From: Bostrychus sinensis | Lineage: Eukaryota > Chordata > Actinopteri > Gobiiformes > Eleotridae | Direction of reading: 5' to 3' | DNA: 64,000 nucleotides | Assembly (NCBI GenBank): GCA_020698575.1 | Contig: CM036243.1 | Coordinates: forward strand, 23,109,403 to 23,173,402 | Notes under the pieces: model-generated | Seen by the model: only the letters and a program-made list of their open reading frames with translations | Databases searched by the model: none | Told to the model about the DNA's origin: nothing | In this document: positions 44,801 through 57,816 of the stretch, piece after piece | Layout of the letters: every line of letters begins with the position of its first letter | Position numbering within the stretch: the first letter of the stretch is position 1 | Program-made: the position numbers and the translations under genes

Positions 44801-47800
44801 ATATCCTTATATAGAGCTTAGGGTAGCTAATAATTAAGCTGATCTTGAAGAAGAGATCTAACTGGAAAAATCCATAGCCTTATCTCCTTAAGGGGGGTTT
44901 CTGATTGCTGCTCTCTTGTTTTATCTGTGTCTTAAGTTTGATTTCGAACCAAAGCTCTTTACTTTGTTAGGAGTATTTTTGAAGGTTATTCAGAATTTGC
45001 AAGGTTATTTTTCATGTTCTAGATTTTTTTTTTTTTTTTTTGGGGGGGGGGTAAAATTGTTTGCTCAGTCTTAAGCAACATGGTGAGTTGGTTTTGTGCT
45101 GGCCAAGAATCAAAAATTTGAACATGATATGAAATGAAACTCGAGCAGCATGAGTGGTCCGCACTTGTTTACTTGACGTGTTCAGGCAAGTTTAAAAGTT
45201 GGTCAGTCTATAAAGTGGATTAGTAATGACTACATCAAAGGTCAGAGCTAGGAATGTGCTGTGTTTCTTAATGTGCACATACCTGCTGCATACTGTACCA
45301 ATGTCATATAATCTTACCAAAAACATAGAAAACATTACCATCAAACTGTAGACAAATCTCTCAAATTTTAGGGAGGCTCAAATTTATAAGATGACAATGT
45401 TGTTTTATTATGACCATATAATTACTGTTACCCAGGCTAAAAAGTAATGTTGGCTAGTAGTTTTCTCCAAAGGTCCTTGCACTTAATATTGTGGAAATCA
45501 ATCTAAAATTGAATTAATTTTTTTTCTAAAAGGGAAGATGGTTTAAGTGGCTTTACCAAACAACATAATTCAGTTCCAGCCACAAGTAACGAAGAAGACT
45601 GAACGTAATTTTATGCCTTTTTGGTTATTTTTGTGTACGAATTTAGACTTCTGAAGATGTTCTCATTCTTGTCTCCCAGAGCCTACTGCACTGCCAAGGG
45701 GTGAACAATCAGAGCTACATCTGTGAGTCGGGACACTGTTGCGGAGAATCCCAGTGCTGCAGCTACTATTATGAATTATGGTGTAAGTATTCTTTTCTTT
45801 TCTAACAGCCTGTTTCACATACAATCATTTTACTAAAACATAGTGAGAGTTAACGCATATAATTACTATCTTGATAAACCAGTTTAGATCTAACATACAT
45901 TTTTTGTTTGCACAAAAGGCATTGTACTGGTCTAGTGCCTTTATTATATAATGATTGTTAGTTAAATCTATATTTTTTATATTTATGTTGACACTGTTAC
46001 TAGAATGTGTTTTTTTTTTTATTGGACTTTGTAATAGATTACAGAAAAAATCATGCTGCAGTAAGTGCCCTGCCTTTGTAGTTCTTGGTAGCTGATGTAA
46101 AATTACATCTAATTATATGTGTTACTGCAGTTGCCATCAAACGATGCAAATTAAACAGGTCCAGTTATAAGCTTTTTACGGTCGCTTTTTTTAAATTTTT
46201 GCTCTAAGAACTGTACCCTAAATAAAGAATAAGAATAAGAAAACCTTTATTAGTCCCTCAGTGGGGAAATTGCATTGTTGCAACAGCATAACTACAGTTA
46301 GCAGTAGCACTCAGTGGTATCACACAAGAGGACAAAGTGTATCAGAGACCAGTCTGGCCAAAGATAGTTAACTAAAAACTAAACTACAAGCAGAGCTAAA
46401 TAAACTAAATTAAAATATGAGCAATTAAATACACTATAATAAATATGTACAGTATATAGTCTGACAGAGTATGGATATTCAAAGTACCATAAGTAAAGAG
46501 TATGCATTGTGAATAGGTGCTTCAAATAAAATAAAATAATTATGGCACATAATAAAATAAATATTGCACAGGTTTCCACAAGGTGCTGACAGTTAAAACA
46601 ATATTGCACAGGTGTTTGGATTACAGTCAGGAGTGTTCATTGTAGATTGTAAACATGTGGCAAAATGTGAAAAAAGACTAGACATGAGACACTTGTACGT
46701 ACTGTTCCTAAATTATCACATTGGCATTTGATGCTTATGTTTCTAACAAAAAGGCTGTGCCTTATTTATGCTAAGCTTGCAATATTTTAAAAATACAATG
46801 CTTGCACCTTTCACTTTTAGCCCTGTGTTGGACTGGATAAGTACTTGTTCCATCAGCAAGTTGAAAATGATAAGACTTTCAGTATGCCTGGAGTTACCCT
46901 TGGTATAATGTGATTAATTTAGAATGAAATTAGGCTTCACTTTAATAGTTAATTCATCCTGTCCCAGTGAACACAGTATATAACATGACTAGGATTTGTG
47001 GGTTGTGATGTGATCACAGTTTATTTTAATAATTCAGTAGAGCAAACTTGTATTTGTTTTAGGGTTTTGGTTGGTGTGGGCCATCATCTTCATTTTAAGT
47101 TGTTGCTGTGTGTGTCACCATCGGCGCACCAAACACAGACTACAGCAGCAACAGCGTCAGCACGAGATCAACCTCATAGCATATCGAGAAGCACACAACT
47201 ACCCCTCTGTGCCCTTCTATTTCAGTAAGTGGATTTGCATTCATATTTTCTGTGTCCATGTGCACATAAACAAAAAACATCTGTACATGTCTAGTGTGGT
47301 TTGGCATCTGTTACTAGGGCATGGTACCGTATTTTCCGCACCATAGAGCGCACTTAAAAGCCTTCTCAAAAAACGACAGTGCGCCTTATATATGAATTTA
47401 TTTACAGCTACCGTAGTCAGGAGCATCACGGAGTAATACATACTGTACCATAATATTGCCGTAATCGCCCAACTGTTTAACTGTTTAACTTGGACACTGA
47501 AAATGAAGAATTTGAGGGATTTGTGGACGAGGAATGAACTGAAAAAGTGAGTGTATTGTGTTGTATTTTGTTATAACGTTAACTGAACAGTTATGAGTTA
47601 TTGTGAATACGCTATCGTTTGATTTAGCGGTCTCAGATTGTGTTTTTTAATTCACGCGTCACAACTGAACAAGTTTGGGAGTTATGGTGAACGCATTGAA
47701 TAAAGTTTGACTGACTGACTTATCTGACTGTTTTGTTTCGCCTTTTAGTCCGGAGCGCTTTATATGTGAAAAAAGTTCAAAAATAGACCATTCAATGACA

Positions 47801-49138
47801 GTGCGCCTTATAATACGGAGCGCCCTATAGTGCGGAAAATACGGTAAAACTTTTAACAAGACTCTTTGATTAATGCAGTATTAATATAATACTCAATAAG
47901 AGTATTATATTAATACTGCATTAATATAATACTCAATAAGAGCACATGTTTTGACACACCGGTAACATTATGCCACAGAGATGATTTCAGGTTTGTTTCA
48001 GATGCAAACACGTAAATAGTACAAAGTAGATACTTTTTTATTCAGAAAGAAGGTATGTGGCTACTATTTTTGCAATGTCATCATCCCTGGTTTCTCATAG
48101 CAGCAGAAACAATTGTTTGCATGCCCTATTTTTCAGAAATAGTTGCTTTTGGTCTTTTGCCAGTGTTGCAAAACCAACATATCCTGCATTGCTGCAATGA
48201 CCAGGGCAGAATTAACCTAGATCGTTTTTTTGTTTTATTTTTCTTTACAACCTGACTGATGCATTGGAAAGTTTACCAGGGTCAGAACAGAACAAAGAAG
48301 GTATTTACTTTTACTGTTTCAGAGTTAAACTAAAAGGTGTTTGTCTTTCTCTTTAGGGTTTCTGCCAAACTACCTCTTACCTGACTATGAAGAGGTGGTC
48401 AACAGGCCACCGACTCCTCCGCCTCCTTACAGTGCCTTACACACTGGGCCCACTACAGTGGTGACTAGTCCTCTTGCATCAGAGCAGCAGGAGGGACGCT
48501 CCACGAGCATCCAGTCCACTCCCATGGCTTCAGTGTCCGACAGTCTGTGCTGTAGGCCCAGTGTGGAGGAGAGACAAACCCCCGCCTTAGACCTTAGACC
48601 TAAACCTGACAACAAACAGGTCCAGACGGCGCCAGAGTCAGACATGATTCTAGCATCAGATGGGATTAACAGTGAGAACCAGGATAAACACAGTGAAAGT
48701 GGGGATAACTCATGCAAAGACCCACTGATGAAAGACCTGCCTGACAACAGTACAGAAGACAAAGAGCGTCTCCCTAATGGAAGGAGGAGACGCTTTACAG
48801 GAGACTCTGGGATTGAGGTGTGTGTGTGTGGCACTAGAGGGAGCAGCGGAGCAGGAGGAATGGGCCAGGAGGGCAAGGAACTTAGGGAGCTGGAGAGCCT
48901 GTTGGGGCGAGATGAAAATGAGGAGGCTGGCGATTTCTGCGACAGCTGCGGTCATCGTGCCTCCTTTACTGTAGAAGAGGAACCTGCTCTGGGGGCAGAA
49001 AGGAGACCCTCACGTGGGCCACAGGGTCCTCCTCAGCCCACTCACCTCATAGGCAGTCCACCAGTGTGTCTGCTCCTCCACACCATCAGTGAGCAGGAGG
49101 GGAGCCACCACAGCACCAGCACTGAGCCCCAGGGCTGA
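41861..49138 (+). CDS. wbp1l: WW domain-binding protein 1-like (OPAL1)
   Basis: Four coding exons: 41861-41920 (tentative), 45680-45782, 47063-47224, 48357-49138, about 368 residues. Exons 2-4 are certain. They carry a Cys-rich ectodomain (GVNNQSYIC, then HCCGESQCCSYYYELW), a single membrane segment from about residue 54 to 72 followed by CCCVCHHRR, the QRQHEINLIAYREAHNY block, a PPPPY WW-binding motif (129-133), and a long acidic tail with RRFTGDSGIEVCVC and DFCDSC. WBP1L is a palmitoylated type I membrane adaptor that recruits NEDD4-family ubiquitin ligases and limits CXCR4 signalling. Exon 1 is inferred from a strong Kozak ATG, a GTAAGC donor at the right phase and a CpG promoter. An in-frame ATG at 41834 would add nine residues. 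The second mammalian PY motif reads LPDY here. Confidence 0.88.
46222..46650 (+). repeat. Dispersed repeat with CTTTATT..GTCC..CAGTGGGGAAA signature, copy 2
   Basis: It begins like the repeat at 8399 (AATAAGAAAACCTTTATTAG, then CAGTGGGGAAATTGCA). It continues with ATTGCACAGGT words repeated at 46562 and 46602. It lies in wbp1l intron 2. The end is approximate. Confidence 0.5.
47325..47846 (+). mobile_element. TA-flanked MITE with transposase remnant (wbp1l intron 3)
   Basis: The ends CCGTATTTTCCGCACCATAG and CTATAGTGCGGAAAATACGG are inverted repeats about 25 bp long, differing at one base here, and flanked by TA on both sides. This suits the Tc1/mariner-pogo superfamily. Subterminal GTGCGCCTTATA words are repeated. 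A short frame at 47490-47537 ends LDTENEEFEGFVDEE and a stop, like the acidic tail of pogo/Tigger transposases, so it may be a deletion derivative. Confidence 0.8.
47872..47942. repeat. Perfect hairpin with 23-bp arms plus direct repeat
   Basis: Arms 47872-47894 and 47900-47922 are exact reverse complements separated by the five bases AATAA. The 22 bases at 47881-47902 are repeated exactly at 47921-47942. The structure starts 26 bp after the right end of the neighbouring MITE. It is AT-rich and non-coding. Confidence 0.95.
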
Positions 49139-51780
49139 TACCGACACACCAGCAGTCAGAAGCACTACAGACAGGGGGAGACAAGACAATAGTTCATATC
49201 ATTTAAATTTCTTAATCCTCTGTGACCTTTATGAATGTGTCCATATTTGAAAACACTTGTGGAAATTGGAGTCTAGAGTTAAAATGATTACCGTAACTGC
49301 TCTTTCCCAGTGTGAACAGTGGCCTTCACCTGTGCGTTTGGGCTAATTGTTGGGTGCTGTAGCCTTTTAACAGCATATATCCATTCAGACTTTCAACATT
49401 GCACACATACGGTACACATCATTTTGGCTCCATGTTTTATTCATTCAACATAAGCTACTGACAGAGATATTAAAGACTTGATATCAAGAGCTGTTGTGTT
49501 CAGAAGAGGGCATTACTAAAGAAGGAGTACAGCTCTAAGCAGTTAATACAACCATTTGTTGCAGGAAACTACAATGTAAAATAACAAACAGCAGGTAACA
49601 GTTTGGATGTGTGTAGTGTATGTATGTGATTATGCAAGCCCAAAACTGTAACAGGACAGCAGAAGTAGAAATGTTGCATGTCCTGTTAGATTCATTCTTC
49701 ACAAGTGCTTTTTCAGAGCAGTAATTGCTCTGCTGTGTTTTTTGTTGCTCTAGATTTGTTCTCCTGGTTATAGGGGTACTAGTGTGTTACAATCACTTTC
49801 TAATTTGCACAGTATATATTAACTCTATTACTGGAGATGTTAGCAGAGAATAAATAAAAAAACATGCCTAATTTCAAGTCTTAATTTGCAATAAGTAAAT
49901 TTTTTGTAGGGGGGTGTTGCAACATTAGGACAAGTGTGGATGTATGGCAATCATTTAATAGGTTTTGTATGCAATCTAGTCACTACTGATTGTTTGATGT
50001 ATGTGCCTACCTGGAAAATGCAGGATTTTTATGAAAAGCTTTAGCGGCAGTGAAAGATAGACTGAGATAACAGGTACCAAAACCAAGGAAAAACATCTTT
50101 TTATTTTAGATTTACAGTATTAGATATTATGACTGAAAGGGCAACCTTGAACCTCATACTTTTTCATTATAAACCTCTACCAGCTCCATACAACCATTTA
50201 TATGTATAATTCACTATAAAGCAGCACATGTGGCTTTTATTGAAATGTCAAGCATTTATACCATTGGCGCATTTTTACATTTTTTCTTTAAAGCCATATC
50301 AGCTAACATTTACATGATCATTTGACTCAATTATGTAAAATGTTATTGCAGTGCTTATAGGTTGGCCTGTGAAACGGCCTTGTTCACCAAAACATAAGTA
50401 CAGACAGCATGAGTGTGTATGTTTTGGGTTTAACTTAATTTGTGACAGGTGAAATGTATGATTGTGAACAGAAAATCTAAACCTCAGTGCATGCCTTTAT
50501 TACTAGACTGAAGATGTCCGATGTTTTTGTAGGGGGTTTGGATGTTCTGCATCTAGCCCCCCCCCCAAATTTCTGGCTGTAATGAATGTAACAAAAGTAC
50601 CACTGATTGTACAAGAGCACAACATGACAAATTATTTTTTGTTACAATTGTTAAATTGAATCATTCATTTCTAAATTTAAGAAATGCCAAAGACAAAACA
50701 GGCATTGGAAAGTTTATTTTTACTCCATATTTTCCTCGAAAGCCCTCATATGTCTGTACAAAATATTTTAGTTATATTCTCTTTATTTGCCCTTCATGTA
50801 CTGAATAAGATAACATCATAAGCTGGTACTTATTGTTTAAGCTTTAATTAATAAAGCTAGACTATTTTCTTTGAGCCTGACACTCATAAGTGCTTTTATC
50901 TAAATGCTTTAAGATTTAGAAAATATATTGTGGTTTTGTGGTACATGTAGTATAAAGAGGAGCTATTTTTCATATCTGCCTTTACAGTGTAACTGTTGAA
51001 ATGATAAAACCACTGTTTATTGAAAATTACTTAGACTACTTTGTGAACTACATAGTTGCTTTCATAATAATAAAATCATTAGCTTTAATGTTATGGATGT
51101 TCTTGTTCATCTTGGGTATTATTTTTCTGTTGCGAAAGATCCAAACTAGTTTGAAATGTTTTGTGAAGTTGTATAAAGGGTATAAATGACTAACATGAAT
51201 GGAACACCTTTTGTTAACCAAATCAGGGGTGTCCTGCCAAAGACACTTTTTGTTTTTCATCAGTGTGTGAGGTGATTTTGCAGATCTTTGAATGTTCAGA
51301 TAACACAAGCGAGTTATTACATCAACCAACATGGATGTATGTACAATAAAAATACCCTTTTAAAACAAAAAGGCTTCTTGCTTGGTAGTTTTTTTATTAT
51401 GCCCCGCATTTGTAACAGAGGTAAAAAAGCACTAAAAATCTTTACTAAATCTGTATCTGCTGCTACTAGTACTACTACTACGTCGACTGCTACTAGTGAC
51501 TACTATTGTTGCTACTTTGACTGCCAACCTTTCCCCCAGACTCTTACAAAAACAGATTCTTTAGAAATACTTGAGTAAAAGTAACATTTCTTAAAACACT
51601 GAAAAAAAAGTATGTTTTCTTCACAAAATGCAGTCTTGTAAATGTAATTGCAGTCACTTTTCACCACTGATGGGCACAGTGGTCTTATACATCTATGGCA
51701 CAGTAAGCAATAGCGCAGTTTGTTGTGGCTTGATTTCCGCCATCGGCCGCCAGGGGGTGACACTGAGCCGGAAACAGTAA
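49139..51780 (+). other. wbp1l 3'UTR and intergenic DNA
   Basis: No exon recognised. Candidate poly(A) signals are AATAAA at 49849-49854 and a later AATAAA near 51346. At 51450-51600 there is an ACT-rich degenerate repeat with CTTGAGTAAAAGTAAC, the same class as at 11283. Human has CYP17A1 and BORCS7 between these genes; I see no trace of either. Confidence 0.5.
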
Positions 51781-51803
51781 GGAAGTGTAGTGACAGTCCC
51801 GCC

Positions 51804-54800
51804 ATGTCCACAACAGTCAGTGTAGTCCAGGACACTCGTCATGTTTCCTCTGTAATAGATGAACTTTTAACCATTACAATGACTGAGGACAACTGGTAAG
51901 TGTCATATTTGAGATGCGTTTTTTATCTTAGATGGACCTTGCTTATGTGATTACGTGGAGCAGTTTCATTTGTAACTTTGTAAATACACCGGCGATAACA
52001 TTTGTTTTTTTCTTTTTGAAGTGCATGCGTCAAAGGCTTTATCGATTCTACTATTCACGTGGACGTAAAGGTAAATTGAAGTAACACAGGTACCTTATAA
52101 GTTTGTTGTTTTGCTTAATCTATAGTAAATGAAGTGGATATTAAACATATTCTGATTTGTGGATTAAAATAAGTGATATCCTGACTCTTTCCCTGAATTG
52201 CAAGGATTATTATGGAACAAGAGTAAAGAAGACCTCAGACCTGAAAAGCAATGCCTGTGTGGCTCCAGCTACCCCCCTGCCTGCCTTCATCCGCCAGGCC
52301 CTGGGCAAAGTTCATCCTGAAGTCACTTCCAGGTTACATCACTGTGAACGTACAGTATAGTTTTACACAGCCACACACTGATATTTATACAGTAGTCCTA
52401 TGTCACCAGGTACTATGGCTGTGGTCTGGTGGTGCCCGAGTGCCTGGAGGGCTGCAGGATTCTGGACTTGGGCAGTGGCAGCGGGAGAGACTGCTATATG
52501 CTCAGCCAGCTGGTGGGAGATAAAGGTCATGTGACAGGAATTGACATGACTGAGGACCAGGTAACAGTATAATTGATGCATTTATTCACATTGATGCTGT
52601 TCACTTTTTATTAACAAAATCAGAAATTCTCCAAATCAAGATTTAGGGTGGTTTGTAGCTTTAAGCTGTACAATCTCAGTAAACATTTTGCTTGTACACT
52701 GTTTTAAACTTCTGTGTCTAATTAATTTGATTAGTCACCATTGTATATGTGCCAATAAAAAAACTTGTTCTCCTCTAGCTTGAAGTGGCGAGGAAGTACC
52801 TGGACTACCACATGCAGGAGTTTGGCTACAAGATGCCCAATGTCAGTTTTGTTCAGGGCTATATTGAAGCTTTGGCAGAGGCAGGGCTCGCAAAGATCTC
52901 TTTTGATATAATCATGTAAGTTCCTTATATGTTGCATATATTCAGTATTTGTTATATTTGCCAGTAACAAAATCCAACTTTGTGCACTGATGTAGTTCAA
53001 ACTGTGTGGTGAATCTCTCTCCAGACAAGAAGAGAGTACTGGCTGAAGCCTACAGTGTGCTCAAGGTATAAGACTTGTAAAGCGGTGTAGACCAAAATCA
53101 GTACATTTTTTATCAATCATTTTTAGCATAATTTGTTTTAAAAGCATAATTATTCTACATATAGTAGCTTATTATACAGTGCGGTTTTACTAAACCCGTA
53201 ATACCCACAATGAAACAAGAATACATTCTCTTTCTACCACATTTCTCCCAAGTAACTAGACAAAAAAATCTAATACAAATAATACAATGAAAGGTTTAAA
53301 GTACCTTGTATAAACGTATGATATACATATACAAAAGTTTTAACTATCATTCACATAAAAATATAACATAGTGAGACATTTACCAGTACTTTTTAAGTAT
53401 TGGCCTGCACCTCTTTTAGAAGGTGTCCAATATAAGCTTTGTTGGATTTCCTAATATACTTGTATTTGTTTTTAAGAATGTATGTTATTCTCTCCAATGC
53501 ACACAGACTGTGCCGTAGACTTGATCCCAGCATCATTAGTAGCTGTTCATGCAGTTTTACATTTTGTTCTATCATTAGGAAGGTGGTGAGCTGTACTTTA
53601 GTGATGTCTACAGCAGTGGAAGATTAACAGCTGAAATTAAAAGTCACAAGGTCCTATGGGGTACGTTTAATCTCTGCATTGTATGCCTGTGTCTAATGTT
53701 TTTAACAACACATTATGACACTGTGTTTTTTGCTGGCAGGTGAGTGCATTGGTGGTGCTTTATGGTGGGAGGATCTGGTGCGATTAGCTGAAGAAGTGGG
53801 ATTCATTCGTCCTCGTTTAGTGACAGCCAGCATCATCACAGTCGACAATAAAGAACTGCAAGACATTCTGGGTTTGTTGTTATGTTTTTAGTATCAGAGA
53901 GTAGCATTTTTTACAACTCAGCACTGTGTAAAATGTAAATAAAAACTGAATGCAGTGGTTCACATATCTTATAAACCCATTTTTTATTCACAAGAGAGCA
54001 AAAACATTGTTTTTGAAGGCAGCAATGTGTTTCAAAGAAACTTGAAAGAGGGGCAACCAAAGGCTGAAAAAATAAGTGGTATTAATAAAAAATATGGAGG
54101 AGCATTTTGCAACTAATTAGGTTAACTGTCAGCATTTCATCAAGATGGCTTGATGTAACAGGAGCATTTTAGAAAGAGAGTTTCTCTATTATGTGGATGT
54201 GTTAGATAAATGGCAAATAATATGTCTGTTTCCATGCTCTAGTCCTTTATAAATGAATCATAGTTTTATGAGAAATCATTGCTTTTTGTTTTTATTTACA
54301 TTTTACACTGTCCTAAATATGGTTAGTGTTTTGTACTTATTGAACTGTTTCTGTCCTCTATATTACAGGTGATTTCAAGTTTGTTTCTGCAACATACCGC
54401 CTTTTTAAGATCCCTAAAGGCAGTGTCAAGTCCTGTCGGGTCATATATAACGGGGGTATCACGGGTGTAGAGCAGTGCTTCCAGTTTGACTGCCAGTACA
54501 CTTTTCAGGTGTGTATCTCCTGAAGAAAAAATATGGTCAATATTTTGAGCGTATGAAAGAGGCTGACATAGTTTTGTGTAAAATTAGGCTGAAGAAGTGG
54601 TGGAGGTGGATGGAGATTTGGCCAAGATCCTGAGTTCCTCGAGGTTTGCAGAAGACTTCACTTTTGAGCCATCAGGACCGGGGCAATGTGGAGTCAAAGC
54701 TAAGGTCAGCATGGATAGAAAAGAACTATCAGTAACACTTTAGAATGACTACACTCTATAAAGCATTAGTTAAGTATTAGTAAAGAGTTAGTGTTCAATT

Positions 54801-57026
54801 CATAATTTTAAAAGGATTACTTACTTACATTAATAAAAACCTTTGTTAAAGGATAAATATTGTTATTCATGTTTAACTCTTGAATGATAATCTTATGTAA
54901 ATCAATGCAAAAAATATGAATATGAGTGTTAATTCAATTATTATTTACTTTTTTTACATTTAAAACTGCTTTATTGCGGGGATTTATTCTAAAGTGTTAC
55001 AGAACTATTTTTATTATTTTGATGTATTTTTGAGTTTATTATTTAGAAAATCCATACCCTGGGCTACTATAATTGTTGAAAAAGACCATCCAAAAGAAAG
55101 ATGATACTGTTGCAAAGTTGTTAAACTACACATAGACATCACTATCTTGAACCTAATTATTCTTCAATGAAATTTGTTGAACTGAAGTATTAATAATTTA
55201 AACATCTGGTATGTGCAACTTGTTTACGGTACATGAAGATCACACTACAGTGCTGGTGCAGCAAGTGAATTATTAATGACCACACTGGAGGCTTATTGCA
55301 CGCACCTATAAAACGTATATGTTCTAAGTAGTGTCTGTGAAGGTTCTCATCCAGATGACCATACTGTCACAGCCAAATGACTACAGTCATACCAGCACAA
55401 ATAATGGCTGAGATAAAAAAAAAGATGACCTTAAAGCCACATTATGTAGAATTTTGACCTTAAAATAATGCCTAAATTGTTTAGGTAAGGTAAGGTAAGG
55501 TACACTTTATTATACTTTAGTTTAAAGTGCCTAAAGTTTAGTGTTAGATCATCTCCTAACAGGAAGAACTGCCCCTTCCCTCACCCCTGAGCACTTCTCA
55601 TTCTCTATGACTATGTAACTCAGGGAAATGGGTAGTTCACTCTACAAGCTTTCCTAGGTGTAGCTAGACAGCGGCCAACTATAAAAAGAAGCTGTCTATT
55701 GTTTAATTTTCTGAACCAATGCCATGGCAATGTCAAAGAAATCAACGGATTTGTGAGAGGGGGCAAAGAAAAGAATGAGACAAAGCATTATACGAACTGA
55801 AAACACATGAAAAATGCAAACCATAACCCCATAGTTTTTTGTCATTAGTTTATTTCTGCAAAAAAAGTATATACACTGCCTTTTGATATGGTTGTCAAAA
55901 TTAGGGTCCTGGAGTTTCTTATGTGTCATCTTGTTAACAAATGCACATGTATTGTACCACTCCTGGAGACACAGTTGTGTTTCTTAACCAGAGGGGGAGC
56001 CTCAGAGAGAGCACAAGTTACATTTCTCTATAATTTCATTTTTGCTATTGATATTGTAAACAGAGAAAGTTTGAATATAATTTAAAAAAACATTAAAATG
56101 TACCCCAGTTTATTCCTCAAGGTGCAACTGTTTGAGTCGCTGGAGGCCGCTGTGTTTGTTGCAGGACACGCCCAGAGAGCCTTCCTCTATTTATGCGCTG
56201 AGCCACACATGTGCATTTACATGGAGCCTGTTTAGATGAATGCTGCATACACTTGCATACCCACTCAAACATACATACACACACTTCACACGCACAAGGT
56301 CAAGCAGCTGTCTCAGAGTCATAACCCGACAACGGGGTCCTGCTGAGGGAACCTTGAACAGGGAGGAATGTTCTCTTTCTCAGCTGAAGGAATGCCATCT
56401 TATCAGCTCTCAGGGTCAGCCCATGCATTTATATAGGCATTATACATATAACTGTATCTTAAATGATTGTCCTTGGGATTTTAGGATGTTGCAGATATTT
56501 TTGTATGACCAAAGACATTTACTTTAGTAATGAAGCAACAAGAGGCAAGAAGTCATTTTTTGATGATCACACTCTGTCCAGAGCTTTTACCTTTGGACTG
56601 GCCCTCTTAAATGAAGCCACTTTTATGCAACACAGATAAGTGGTGATAATGGTCATAAAAATGCATTGGTCTTATCTTTTGAAATCAGCGCTACTGTGAA
56701 AAGCAAATCTTCTTCGAAGAAATACCCGATACAGAGAACAATCTTTATATTATTGTCTTTATTCCTCTCATAAAGAGATCCCTTTTGCACAATGTCTGTT
56801 ACAATGCGTTTTACATGTAATGTTTTATCAGTGAACAAAATTACATTACATTAACATACTGACAAAGATATTTACTTTGCAAACATAGTAAACTGTAAAT
56901 TATTCTCTCTTCACACAGGAAAGCCTGGTGGATCCTTTTAAACTGGTGCAGCAGCTGGAGAAACAAAGCCCTGGTTCAACCACTAGGGGGTGTTGCAGTA
57001 CACAGTCTGCCTCCTGCTGCAAGTGA
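51804..57026 (+). CDS. as3mt: Arsenite methyltransferase
   Basis: Eleven exons: 51804-51895, 52022-52070, 52205-52332, 52410-52560, 52779-52915, 52996-53065, 53579-53660, 53740-53871, 54369-54508, 54588-54704, 56919-57026, about 401 residues. The enzyme methylates trivalent arsenic with S-adenosylmethionine in the cytosol. The SAM-binding motif ILDLGSGSG is at 107-115. Cysteines C65, C94, C189 and C239 align with human C32, C61, C156 and C206 at a constant offset of 33, so the full arsenic-binding and thiol-relay set is present. The C-terminus ends in a Cys-rich tail (GCCSTQSASCCK). The constant offset means the N-terminus is 33 residues longer than human AS3MT. An internal Met at position 26 could be the true start. 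The GTTTGT donor of exon 8 is weak but the phase fits. Confidence 0.93.
56110..56260. promoter_or_regulatory. Possible conserved non-coding block in last as3mt intron
   Basis: A short GC-richer stretch in an otherwise AT-rich 2.2-kb intron, with GTCGCTGGAGGCCGC, ACACGCCCAGAGAG and CTATTTATGCGC. No repeat signature. Weak call based on composition. Confidence 0.2.
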
Positions 57027-57816
57027 TGCTCAGAAATAAGGAAGACACAAATGCTGTTTATGGTCGAGATGTTTTAGTTTGATGGTGGCATTTGGGTGTC
57101 TTTTTCTTAAATAACTGTAACCGTAGTGCTGTTTTCTTTTCACAACATGACGAGAAAGTGTTAGCTAATCAATTATTTCGTTTTCTTATTTAATCTATAA
57201 TAATAAACCATTAACAACCACATGAATTGATTTGCCAAATTACTATTACTAATAATTTAATAAAAAATCATTTTGGTTCACATGTGTTAAATAGTTTGGT
57301 ATGGTGGTGTGACGTCTGTATAGTGACCCCGGCCTTCCTCTACTGGATAATTCAGTAAAAGTATACTTTTATCTCTATTATAGGCAACGCTTATGTACTT
57401 TTAAAAACTGCATATAGGCTTAGAAATGACCTATAAAAACAGTTCATTTGTCATTAGGTCTATAAGGTGCATCATGTCATGCGTCAGACTATACCTATCT
57501 GTATTTTCACTTTTAGCGGTTACATCGTGTAGTAGGATATGCTGAAGTCACGAGTAGAGTCCTGTCTCCTAACATGAGGTGCACTTGTTTTGGAATTTGA
57601 TTCGCCGGGGAGGCTGCGGACACCCCGCCCACCGGTCAGCGGCGCCCACTGATTGGCCACAGCCGTCGCCTGTCTCTGGGACATCAGAGGAGGCACGAGT
57701 TGGCCCGTAAGCCTGCGCTTTTGGTCCTCAGTGTCGGACACGTAGTGGGAACGAGCAGGTCCTGATGCGCAAGTCACGGCAGCCACGGCGGAGATGAAGG
57801 CGGGCTCCGACTGCCT
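57027..57816 (+). other. as3mt 3'UTR and cnnm2 promoter
   Basis: An AATAAA at 57202-57207 is the likely as3mt poly(A) signal. From about 57590 the DNA becomes CpG-rich, with a GC box (CCCCGCCC near 57623) and an inverted CCAAT box (ATTGG at 57652-57656), the probable promoter and 5'UTR of cnnm2. Confidence 0.5.

Noticed and set aside
47895..47960. Short repeats with spacing as a possible CRISPR array
   Set aside because: Only two direct units forming part of a hairpin, in a vertebrate nuclear intron.
55480..55500. GGTAAGGTAAGGTAAGG run in an as3mt intron
   Set aside because: Short simple repeat at the edge of an old interspersed repeat; no further structure seen.
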